DNA of 20,717 nt from Phoronis ovalis. Its lineage: Eukaryota > Phoronida > Phoronidae. The position numbers were made by a program, and so were the translations under genes. The stretch is from NCBI GenBank assembly GCA_028565635.1, contig JAOXYB010110936.1, forward strand, positions 1 through 20,717. The letters run 5' to 3'. This document shows positions 1 to 9,206 of the stretch, in pieces. The notes below the pieces were generated by a model. It had not been told where the DNA came from and made no database searches. It saw nothing but the letters and a program-made list of their open reading frames with translations. The stretch's first letter is position 1. The number at the start of each line of letters is the position of its first letter.

Positions 1-1957
1 TATGTAGGATTACTAGCGTAATTCTACCTGGGTTAAAGGTGCCCTCGCGTCTATAGGGTCATGCGATATTATATTTAGAGTAAGTGTAAGGCTAGATTTA
101 TGATAGGGTTTAAATGCATTTAAATGTTTATTTATTTGTTCATTAATGAATTAATGTGAATTATTGCTATGGTATAAATATTTATAAATAAATACGTCAT
201 TTCGTTTATTTGTTTTTTTATCAAATATCTTTTTCTTGCAATGAAAAGAAGTCTAATTCATACGAATATGGAAAAACAGTGAACAAACGTAACTTTAATT
301 TATGAGTTTATAAACTGTTTTATTCATTTTATGTAAATGTCATTTTACATCTGAAGATTGCGTTTCTGCTTATATTTAAACACACTTGAAAGGAAAAAGA
401 ATTGTGTTTCCCCAAGATTGCTTTTCATCAAATTAAATATTTGTCCACATAATTTCAAGTAAAAAATAAGACAGCCAGCATAATACTACAATTCTTGTAA
501 AGCTGGATATTATATTATGTTATAATATATATAATCTGAATTGGGTTTAAAGAGGTTTAGTAGCTCCCTGATGACGGTTTAATCAAAATGTATGTTATAC
601 TGCAAGCTGGGAGCATGTCTTACTTACTGAAATTGGTATGTCGTATATAATGCGCAAGAAATGACAAATGTTTGTAACTTATAATGAAAATGATCTTTTA
701 GTTACTCTTATAAACATTGAACTCGTGCTTACGATTTTTTGCGAGCAATAATTTAATATACAAGCAGCCATGATGTCTTTTTTTTTGTCACAACTAGCCT
801 TCAACATTTACTTCATTGTTCATAGATGTTAGAAATTCGCTTAATTTGAACAATGAGTGAACTACAAGCACCTTGTAACGGTACCTGTATTGTAATAATT
901 TTAATGAATCGGCTCTGCTACAATGGTTGCTATCCGTCGCTCCGCACTACGAAATACACCATATTGAATTCACTCGGGATGTAATACGGTGCCAGCTTAC
1001 AGTGTTAGATTGAATTCAACCAAGTTTATCAAAAACTATGTAGTTTTAGTTCGGATTGATTTTATTTATCAATTTATACATTATTATAGCAATATTTATT
1101 ATAACAATTAAACACTATTTTAAAAACTCATACGTTTTAAAATTTTCTGTACAGATTAAAATTTAAGAGACAAAATAAAATTAAGTCCCTAAGAAATACA
1201 GACTTATTAACAATATATGTTAAATCACAGGTTGAATACTTTATAACAGAAAGATACATGGTTATTCTCTGAACCTCTATAAAATTCTTTTGGGTCAACA
1301 TTATATGTTGTACTAAATTTTTTCCTAATGTGTTTAAATAAAAGTTTATAGCTATATATGTCCACTTTTCATTTTTGGAACTAGTTAGATTACCTATCCA
1401 CTTCATTAAAAAAGATTTTGCGTTTGAATCTTACTTACCAGTTTTAAACTCATTTATCAAAACCCTAAATAATTAATTTTTTGATAACTTTGAATCAATT
1501 CCTTTTAAAAAAGTTCTTTCCCGTACGAATTGTGTATTTATTTAAGTTTAGCTCATTTTTTATTGGAATACTAAACCGTTCTATTAGATACATGTAAATA
1601 AACTGAGATGCTAATGATGGTGATGTCGCAGTTACATATCCACTGGTAGCAATATACACATTCGCAATTTAGGCATAAAATCTGAAAATCAAGAAACTCA
1701 CCACGGAACATCTATGATAGCAAGATTCGTGTCATTCGACCAGGCAAGGGTTCCAAACAGTGATTTAAAAAAAAATGTTTTACATATAATAAACATCGAT
1801 GTGTAGAAGTTATAGTTAAGTTGAACGTTGTAAAAGTTCAGTTGTGTGTGACTTTTAGTTAATGTATAGCTATGAATACTTTTGAAAGTTATTTGCATCC
1901 ATATTTTAAAATGTAATAAACTTATACGAATATACGTAATTATGGTGGCCTTGAGCT
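1..1957. other. AT-rich DNA without a supported gene
   Basis: I see no credible gene here. The open frames are short, AT-driven and rich in Ile, Lys, Asn and Tyr codons. A small less AT-rich patch lies at about 900-1015, with CpGs and two TTGAATTCA sites (964 and 1011), but it has no ORF or repeat partner in the window. A T9 run is at about 779-787. Confidence 0.6.
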
Positions 1958-1958
1958 T

Positions 1959-2025
1959 TGTCGTGTTGTCGATTTGTTTGCAAGTGGACAACACGACATT
2001 TCATACTAAATTGTCGTGTTGTCGA
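1959..2025. repeat. Three copies of a TGTCGTGTTGTC 12-mer, two direct and one inverted
   Basis: TGTCGTGTTGTC begins at 1959 and again at 2012, each followed by GA. Its exact reverse complement GACAACACGACA lies between them at 1987-1998. The middle copy can pair with either neighbour, giving two alternative 12-bp stems with loops of about 16 and 13 bases. The motif is much richer in G and C than its surroundings, so chance is unlikely. It could be a clustered binding site or a remnant of a foldback element. Confidence 0.75.
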
Positions 2026-2374
2026 ATTGTCTTATCTAAGACTATCGTATCAAATTGTATTTAATCTGTCTGCTATGATTAAGTTTCGTGAATTGCTGAC
2101 GACAATAGTGTACCACAGAAGATTACAGAAATCTTAATATTGTTAACATTTCCATTTTGAATGTTGCCGCAGTCAATAAGAAAATGGAGAAGCACCTTTT
2201 CTTTCCAATCCCATAAATAGGTGTTTTTTTAAACCAACAGGCATTGATAAATACATAATCCGTCATTTTAATGAGATTACGTAATGTATCATGAAAGACA
2301 TAAAATGAGGTAAAGCAATAGAACTATCATTCGATGATTCACACATGTAAAATGATGTTTATTCAGAAAATGAA

Positions 2375-2445
2375 CGGACCAATCGTGGCTCTTAATTTCT
2401 ATATTGAAATGGATGTATATACGTGATATGCTAATAAACTTTATG
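2375..2445 (+). repeat. Possible remnant of a third copy of the duplicated segment
   Basis: The stretch from ATCGTGGCTCTTAATTTC to ATGCTAATAAACT resembles about 9763-9822 of copy 2, where a CGACGGCTTTGTTG stretch is followed by GAAATTGATAT and GACATGCTAATAAACT, and more weakly 4950-5030 of copy 1. The order of motifs is kept, with small indels. I could not find a gene remnant at the expected place about 600-800 bases upstream. The match is short and in AT-rich DNA, so it may be partly fortuitous. Confidence 0.35.
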
Positions 2446-2589
2446 ATTATAGTTGCTGTCAATTGGTCAGTGAATTTAATTATGTTTTCCTTTGAGATGG
2501 CGTGGGTTCATCTGTTGAATGTCTTTGTTTCTTCTGAACTAGGATACACTTAGAGTTTTATATATCCTAGTTCTGAATATAGCGTGTGG

Positions 2590-2720
2590 ATGAACGCCCG
2601 AAGGGCGCGAAGCGAAACTAGGAGGAACTGGGGGCATGCCTCTAGGACATTTTTGTTAATATTTGGTGCGTTTTCCTGCAATCTGATGCATTTTGAGATT
2701 ATTTTTGCCTTCACACACTG
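2590..2720. mobile_element. Transposon-like GC-rich patch (GAAGGGCGCGAAGCG type)
   Basis: A short GC-rich block holds a tight hairpin (CGCCC, GAA, GGGCG at 2595-2607), then CGAAGCGAAACTAGGAGG and CTGGGGGCATGCC, followed by T-rich DNA with CCTGCAATCTGATGCATTTT. This order resembles a class of high-copy repeats common in marine invertebrate genomes. I base that on memory of the pattern and not on another copy in this window. An ORF across it (2584-2772) shows no protein-like features. Confidence 0.4.
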
Positions 2721-3149
2721 TACCCCTTTTTATTGTTCTTTTTACTTTTATTATATTTTTACTCAGTATTAAAATGGAGGTTTTATCTTGTTAGCTTAGA
2801 ATTATTAAAGGGCATTGTCATTATACTAGTTAATAATTAAAATACATATTTAGTTAATTATTTCCACTTTGTTAAGGGTATGAAACCAAAATCCGCCTGT
2901 TTTATGTTTACAACTAAGCCTCTGTCATCTTGTCAAATGCACCAACAGAAATGAACATACATATGTAAAAGTACAATTGTGCTGTAGATGCCATTAATCT
3001 GCGGAATACATGTATTTCTGCCTTCTTTATGTTCTCTGTTACGACGCAGGTCATTTCAGATAGAAGAGCTTCACAGGCATGAAAATCAACATACCTATTG
3101 CTTTTTTAATATAAATAGTAATAATTTCACATGTTGTTATAATAACCTT
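2721..3149. other. AT-rich DNA with nothing recognised
   Basis: No gene, repeat partner or structured motif is visible between the transposon-like patch and the start of the duplicated segment. Confidence 0.5.
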
Positions 3150-3571
3150 GTCTGCCGATCAGAGAAACCTGTGGCTGAAACACATACCGTTAAAATGAAG
3201 CAGCAGAGGTAAGCAAGCTATTCCCTGCCATTATCTGAACGATGGCAACATTAAAATAACCAATTTCGTGAATGCCTCCAAAACTCTTATGATAACGTTA
3301 AAATTAAATCCCACAAAACTTTCTCTACTGTTACACAATTTTTGTTTTAAATACTTGTAATAATGGCCTCACCTATACATGTTTATAGAATATATTGTTT
3401 TACTAATATAGAAGAATCTGTGCATTTTGAATACCTTGTGGTCATATATATAGACTGTTCAAATTTAGACTGAAATTATGTATAATAAGTACCAATGTAG
3501 CCATATCACCCTCTTTGATATCCACTGGAAATAATTTTATACTGTTTTTTAATTCGCTAATCCCGTGTTCG

Positions 3572-3616
3572 CCAATAGCAACGTCACGTGAATGTCACAA
3601 TGCCCACATATACATT
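3572..3616 (+). promoter_or_regulatory. Core promoter of gene A (CCAAT box, CACGTG, TATA-like)
   Basis: CCAAT lies at 3572-3576 and a weak TATA-like ATATACA at 3608-3614, with a CACGTG at 3585-3590 between them. The matching stretch before gene B has CCAAT and a better TATATAA at almost the same spacing (36-37 bases), and AATGTCACAAT is shared. A TATA box here puts the transcription start near 3640, giving a leader of about 30 bases before the ATG at 3670. The weaker TATA suggests lower basal strength than gene B, which is an inference. Confidence 0.55.
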
Positions 3617-3669
3617 CTTGTCACCATTACTCAAAAGGCAGTAGCAGTCAAAAAAAAGAAAGTTTCAGT

Positions 3670-4179
3670 ATGTCAAACGACTTTAGCGAAGTCCATTATA
3701 GTGACAACTGTGAGTTAAGAAAGTTACCAAATAACGGAACTTATGAGTTTTGGTGCGACTGTAAATGTACAAGAAATGGAACATGTAAGGTGGTTTCGAG
3801 CAATCATCCTGCGGATTGTGAAATTGAGGTGCCAGCTAAGCACTGCAGGGAAGAATATACATTGAGTATAAAATGCAAGTGTATTTACAAGTCTTCTGAT
3901 TGGCGGCATTTTAGCGAAGTCCATTATAATACAAATTGTAAGTTAAGCAAGACACCAAACAACGCAACTTATGATTTTTGGCGCGACTGTAAATGTAAAA
4001 GATATGGAATACATGAGGTGGTTTCGAGCAATCATAATGCGGATTGTGAAACAGAGTTGCCAGAATATACATTGAGTATAAAATGCAGTGACGAGTGTAA
4101 ATACAAGTCTGCGGTGGATCAAAATACTGTGTCACCCCACTCGAAGTCCGACAACAACGGTAGTTGCAGTATACTCTAA
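3670..4179 (+). CDS. Gene A: two-domain cysteine-rich protein of unknown family with a CaaX-like end (169 aa)
   Basis: I do not recognise the family. The protein starts MSNDFSEVHY and holds two copies of one domain, at residues 5-75 and 81-147. Domain 1 has Cys14, Cys31, Cys33, Cys50 and Cys69, with extra Cys29, 39, 59 and 71. Domain 2 has Cys90, 107, 109, 126 and 139, with extra Cys143. Each domain has VHY near its start and NHxADC in the middle. A short polar tail (about 152-165) leads to a final Cys-Ser-Ile-Leu, which fits a CaaX box with a Leu end, typical for geranylgeranylation. No signal peptide or membrane segment is visible, so a cytosolic location is the simplest reading. I chose the ATG at 3670 because its context TCAGTATGTC is repeated exactly at gene B, while the in-frame ATG at 3592 lies upstream of the TATA-like box. 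One exon with its own promoter and poly(A) signal is apparent. A hidden upstream exon cannot be excluded. Confidence 0.8.
   Translation: MSNDFSEVHYSDNCELRKLPNNGTYEFWCDCKCTRNGTCKVVSSNHPADCEIEVPAKHCREEYTLSIKCKCIYKSSDWRHFSEVHYNTNCKLSKTPNNATYDFWRDCKCKRYGIHEVVSSNHNADCETELPEYTLSIKCSDECKYKSAVDQNTVSPHSKSDNNGSCSIL
3682..4140 (+). repeat. In-frame 228-bp internal duplication inside gene A
   Basis: The unit beginning TTTAGCGAAGTCCATTAT at 3682 recurs at 3910, which is 228 bp or 76 codons later, so the reading frame is kept. Over the first 46 codons the two units differ at 21 of 138 bases. The second unit lacks six codons (3835-3852 of the first) between the ADC motif and the YTLSIKC motif. The first unit ends near 3894 and the second near 4110. 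Gene B has only one unit, so either A gained or B lost a domain after the segment duplicated. The higher similarity of the two A domains to each other favours a gain in A. Confidence 0.9.
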
Positions 4180-4285
4180 CAGAAAGACTTTGACAGAAAA
4201 TTGCAGAAGTAATTTCATTTTTAATTATACAACCAAAACATGGGCAAAACCAGAAAAAACGAAGTAGTGTAACTTCTAAAAAAGT

Positions 4286-4291
4286 ATTAAA
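4286..4291 (+). terminator. Probable poly(A) signal ATTAAA of gene A
   Basis: ATTAAA, the commonest variant of the animal poly(A) signal, lies about 107 bases after the gene A stop. The surrounding AAGTATTAAAC is conserved at the equivalent place after gene B (9207-9212), while much of the DNA between stop and signal differs. The 3' end itself cannot be placed without transcript data. Confidence 0.45.
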
Positions 4292-6440
4292 CGGCATCAT
4301 CTTCTCCACATCTACCGTAAACTGAAAGGCGGGAAACACAATATCATAGGGTTTACACGACAATTGATCAAAAAACATATGTTATATGAATGTTGTATTA
4401 AATTGTGTTACTTCAAGTTTCGCTCGATATGATTTCGGTCTCTGCATTAATTACAATGACAATGAATGTGCTAGGATGGCCAAAGGACATCTATTCACGA
4501 TCAAAATATTCCGTATCACAGGTAGGAGTTTACAATACACAATGAAAGAATCTCTGTTCTTGACTAAATAGCTACGTCACTGACTTCTACGCATTTACAA
4601 ATTATTACGTTTTTCTTGACTAACTGGACATTAACAGGTCTTCGCATTTTAAGAAAAAGTTCATGCTTTTATTTTTTTTAACAGTCAACTATACTGTAAG
4701 AGGTAAATATATCATACAGCGGCACTGTTTTCTGGAAACAAGCTGACTGAAGCAGAATTGTGCATACAAATCTGTCACTAAATACTGATTTATTTGCTGG
4801 AATATATCAAACAAAAGGAATCTGCTATTCGACGAATGATGATTTACACATTCAATAAGATAAACATTCGAATAACGTAGACACGGAATTATAAATCGTT
4901 ACACTGAGTAGAAGTACAACACTTTAGTACATGCCTAGAAAAGATAACACGATGGTTCTTGTATTAATTTATAGGATGAAATTGATATTCGTGAAACGTT
5001 ACGAAACTGTGATTATATTATAAACTGTACACTGAATTCACACATAACTTTTACTGTACACTTATGATTTGAAGCGTATTTGGTAAGAACAGTTTGTTTG
5101 CTTATGTGACTGTTTGTTAGATTCAAATATACAAGAATGCATATTTAGCACATATTTCATCTTAAAAAAATTGTCTTAACGAGCATACTGTAGAGGTATC
5201 AAAGCCATTTTTTTGTATTTGGCCAGTTGTCATTTAGAGGAAGAGTTATATCAAGACGTATGACGCCACAGCTTTTCTCATTCGTAAAGTCAAACGTACT
5301 GCAATCTATCATCAAACATTGCTGTTGTTAATATACTTGAAAACTGTTTTGTCGCCATTTAAGAGGAGTTTCATTGCTGTAAGTCATTGAAGGTTACCAG
5401 TCATAAACATGTTATGTAGACCCATTCACCAGGGTAAAAGCTATAATTACTAGTAATAAAAACCAGATAAACTGTATAAATAACTGGGCGGGAACGTTCG
5501 ATTGATAAAAAACTATAATTTTTGTATTTCATGTGTTGGCAAAAACAATGTGGAATCCCTTTTAGAACCTCCAGAAAAGGATAAAAATAAAAGCTGTGCC
5601 CTTAACAAAAAATATGGGTATAAAATAAGGAAGCTATATGCTTACATTTGCAATTATGTCACAAATAAAAACATGCGCCAGATGTTTAGCTAACTAGATA
5701 TTTGTCATGATGCAGAGGCCGGACAAGAAATTTAGTACTATTAACGTTGTACATGTAGTAAGTGCTAAGATAGTACTACAGTCGCGTTGACAGCAACTAA
5801 ACTGAGGACAATGAAAAATATATTGTATCCCAAGCGTTAGAATATAGACAAGCCCTGGGAATATAAGCAATTACACCAACAATATAACAATGCTTTTATT
5901 CATTTTATTTTCTGCATCGCACAACTATGACATAAACAACAAAAGATCAACACCAATGTGCTGCTTCCTTATTAATAAATTAAAAATTGCAATGCACTTT
6001 TGCATTTATATAATACCACAGTTGCAAATTAAAGATGGCGAAACCAAATCTACATCAATGCCTGTAAGTTGTCATTTTTATAACACGTGGTGAGGTTTGA
6101 CACGTGTATATTAATGATTGGACTTATATTTGTAAACTATGCTTGAATACTTATTTCATTTACACATTTGTTACGTGTACATATGCGATAAGCATGACTG
6201 ATGAAATCTAGGACTATATAGCGCACTTAAGCTTCCCAGCATCCTATTTCAACCTAACACAATACTGAAATTGTAGCTGGACAATAAAATTGAAAAAAGA
6301 AACATTTTTTTACCGTATTTGTGTATCCTTTTATGAACAAGTATAATACATAAAAACTACGTAATCTACTGAAATAATAACCTTTGATATATCCGTAAAT
6401 TAAGTGGGTTATTTGCGAAAATATTGCACGATGAATTTAG

Positions 6441-8249
6441 TGTGATCTCATTTTATTGCTATAGGCAGAATGCAATCTTTTATTGATTTAGGACAAATTA
6501 AACACAGTGTGTTTCTAGTTAGTATGACAGTTTGAGCGTGTTATACAAAAAAATTAATTCTACAATAAATTAAAATCTTAATGCCTTAATAAATGTACTG
6601 CTGATTAAAAGGCATACTCATAGTACACGAAAATGTGCATATCTTAATGAAGGGAACAGAACAAGTGTCGTTAGACATGTTGTGTTTGTATGTAACTCTA
6701 AGTTCAGTTGTGTGCATTTAATTACTACTCTAGCTACCTCTGAAAAAACAGGTAGACATCTTAATAGATGATAATGCAATACCTCCCGTGTTTTTTTGTT
6801 CCTTTGCTATGCTCATGACATACCAATGAATGCGAACAATCAACATAATAGATTCATTCAACACCATTGTTTATAGTTCCCGTCAATCATATACCCATAT
6901 CAATTAAACCATACAATAAATATGAATACAGGGACTTTTATGCCGTGCTCGATCCTTGCTCTCCAGCATGATATTGGACGGCATGACCGTTACAAATTCG
7001 CGAGAAAGGATTTTGTTTAAATGTCCCTGTCCTCGAAACTTGAAAAAGGGTAGATTTTACAAAAAGACTCCTTGAAAATCAAAAATAAGCTATACAATCA
7101 AAAGAAGATGGCTACCTAAGTATGCCGAATTTTGATGTACATGTAAGAGCTTTAAAAGCCACGTGGATGAAAAGAATAAATTCTGCTGGCAAAAATGATA
7201 AACTGGTATCGTATAATACGGAATAACAGGTTATATTAATAAATGGTAAATCCTTAGTTCATAGGATATGACATATGCAGGTATTAATCGTATTAAAAAC
7301 TCATAAAAAATGGTGGCAAATTCCTACTAATTTCAAAATGAACTTCTAACTATTAACTTCTAACCCAATTTCTTAAAATATAAATTTTTAAAAATATCAA
7401 TTCCAAAAGGTTTGCTAAATATTCTAAAAGAAAATATAGATACCATTAGCAGTACTGAACCACAATTATTAATTACCAACATTTCCATCAAATGTCTTCT
7501 TTTGAAAATATATGTAAAACCACCAATTAGTTTAAAACACTTTAATGCAGCTGGAATTGAAGAAAGTTCCTAGAGAATGTTTTTTAGCCTCCCTTTCGAA
7601 GCAGCAATAGAAACCAACTACAAATTATGATATACAGTATTGTACACACTGTTTTTATACTAACGCTGTACTATTTAAAATGAAAAAATCGCAGCTGCAA
7701 TAACTGTTATAAGTATGAAAATATTAAACATATTTTTTTAGAATGCAATAACGTACATTACTGTAGTCACTTTTTGGTTATTATTTTTAAATATTTTTAA
7801 AAACAATGGTAGCACGACATTAATAAAGTATAATTTAATATTTTTTGTATTACAATAATTTACGGAAATCTGAAAAAAAATCACCATCTTCAATAGCATT
7901 AAATGTCTGTATAATTATTGCAAAAGAATACATTAATCATTCAGCACACATTTCTCAAATGTGGTCCTTCAATAGTTTTTGCGTACGAAGAAAATGGAAA
8001 CATATACCACACATTTTTTAAAGTTTTATTTCACACTGTTTTTGTTATTTTGTTTACTGTTATTGTTAACATTAATTTAGTTTATATTTATTGTATTCTT
8101 GTTTTATTTTAGTATGTGCTTTGGAGGATATTTTGTCTTTATAAAAATAATTTCAAAACTTGATTCTTTATCCATAATGAAACGGATTCGTAGTGTCTAC
8201 ATAATATTAATGGTAATCATTTTACATCCGTTATATAGTTACTTTATCT
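6441..8249. other. Spacer between the two segment copies, no supported gene
   Basis: This is very AT-rich DNA. A 7-bp inverted pair ATGCCGT/ACGGCAT lies at 6940-6984. A pyrimidine-rich run ending in TTTTAG at about 8030-8112 looks like a splice acceptor, but the frame after it (ATG at 8114) closes after some 45 hydrophobic, AT-coded residues. I found no clear match to either segment copy, so the spacer is either older unique DNA or a later insertion. Confidence 0.5.
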
Positions 8250-8765
8250 GACGATCAGAGATTTTTTTGCAAACATTTGGCTCAAACACTTGCTGGTGGT
8301 GCGATATAATGTATCGTTGTCTTAGCAATAAAGCAGCAATGGTACGCAAGACATCTCCGCCATTATTTGAATGCACAGGTTTTCTAACTGTGACAATATT
8401 TGAACAACCAATTTTGTAAAAGTCTCATAAACTGTTATGACGACATTAAAAATAATTTGTACAACAGTTTATCGCATGTAATCGTTACATAAATAAATAT
8501 ACACCTGTACTACGTGATGCTGGCAGTATCTATATGTGTATATCATGAATATATTGTTTGTTTGTTTTTAAATATAGAATAAAATAAACATTTTGAATAT
8601 CTTCTTTTACATTTGATAATTGATGCATTTGTGTGGCTATGTTTTATTTCAAATTTAGACCGAAATTATGTCCACCAATAACTACCAATGTGGCCATATA
8701 CATATCACCCTTTTTCATATGCACCGAAAAGAATCTGTTCTATTAACTTGATAAACCTTCGTTAA

Positions 8766-8809
8766 CCAATAGAAACGACACATGAATGTCACAATACCAT
8801 CTATATAAG
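8766..8809 (+). promoter_or_regulatory. Core promoter of gene B (CCAAT box and TATA box)
   Basis: CCAAT is at 8766-8770 and TATATAA at 8802-8808. The order and spacing are those of a classic RNA polymerase II promoter, and they are matched in front of gene A. The predicted start of transcription is near 8832, about 33 bases upstream of the ATG at 8865. The AAGGCAGTAG motif just before the ATG region is also shared with gene A (near 3636). Confidence 0.65.
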
Positions 8810-8864
8810 TTCCTGCAAAAGATTACCCAAAAGGCAGTAGTAGGAAAAGAACGAAGGTCTCAGT

Positions 8865-9164
8865 ATGTCTGTCGATTTTGACTGCGTCCATTATCGTGCA
8901 AATTGTACGTTAAGCAACACAAACATTGATGGGCAGTACAAGTTTCAAGGCAAGTGTAATTGTGGACATCTTCCTTCAGATTATTATTATCCGGCCGATC
9001 ATACTGCAGATTGTAAAATTGTGAAAACAAAGGAGATCGGTTCGGGTTATGATTACTTGAATGATCAGTGGGTGCCGACATATACATGGACAATTAAATG
9101 TTGTCATTACCAGTCTGCGGTGGATCAGAATCTTATGCATCACAAAATAAGTCGAAGAAAATGA
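8865..9164 (+). CDS. Gene B: single-domain cysteine-rich paralog of gene A (99 aa)
   Basis: This is a paralog of gene A in the second segment copy. It aligns with domain 1 of gene A without a gap through residue 52: F5, VHY 8-10, Cys14, Leu16, Gly23, Tyr25, Phe27, Cys31, Cys33, His46, ADC 48-50. Ten extra residues then precede Tyr73-Thr74 and IKC 77-79. Over the first 50 residues I count 19 identities. Extra cysteines at 7 and 80 have no partner in the same place in A. The SAVDQN stretch (84-89) also matches the end of A's second domain. After it the protein ends in a short basic tail (KISRRK) with no CaaX motif. There is no signal peptide or membrane segment. Its function is unknown. The ATG is supported by the shared TCAGTATGTC context and the TATA box about 60 bases upstream. 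Confidence 0.8.
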   Translation: MSVDFDCVHYRANCTLSNTNIDGQYKFQGKCNCGHLPSDYYYPADHTADCKIVKTKEIGSGYDYLNDQWVPTYTWTIKCCHYQSAVDQNLMHHKISRRK

Positions 9165-9206
9165 ATGCAGTGTAATCTATTAACTTCCAACTTGAAAGAC
9201 TTAAGT

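Larger units (their letters stand above)
3150..6440 (+). repeat. Tandem segmental duplication, copy 1 (carries gene A)
   Basis: This stretch aligns in the same order and orientation with about 8250-11190. Anchor pairs I can see are GATCAGAG at 3157 and 8253, the promoter blocks at 3572 and 8766, the genes at 3670 and 8865, the ATTAAA signals at 4286 and 9207, ATTCCGTATCACAGG near 4507 and 9458, the 63-nt block 5101-5163 against 9880-9942 (59 of 63 identical by hand count), the AAGAGGAGT region near 5360 and 10147, and the TATATCCGTAAA region near 6388 and 11145. The offset falls from about 5.1-5.2 kb on the left to about 4.8 kb on the right, partly because gene A holds an extra domain and partly through indels. 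The outer limits are approximate. Besides gene A, the 2.1 kb downstream of 4300 has no convincing ORF. Confidence 0.88.

Noticed and set aside
3592-3669. An extra 26 in-frame codons upstream of gene A, giving a 195-residue protein
   Set aside because: The upstream ATG lies between the CCAAT and TATA-like boxes, and the start context at 3670 is the one conserved at gene B, where no such extension exists.
3660-3669. TTTCAG before the gene A start (and TCTCAG before gene B) as a splice acceptor
   Set aside because: The bases upstream are purine-rich in both copies, so there is no polypyrimidine tract, and a promoter lies just upstream.
3911-4378. Minus-strand frame of 155 codons across gene A
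   Set aside because: It is antisense to the conserved coding frame. Codon-level conservation between the domains and between A and B fits the plus strand only.
8030-8160. Pyrimidine-rich tract ending in TTTTAG as an exon boundary
   Set aside because: The frame after it is short and AT-driven, and T-rich runs are common in this spacer.
8860-9093. Minus-strand frame of 77 codons across gene B
   Set aside because: It is a shadow of gene B on the opposite strand, with no matching frame conserved opposite gene A.
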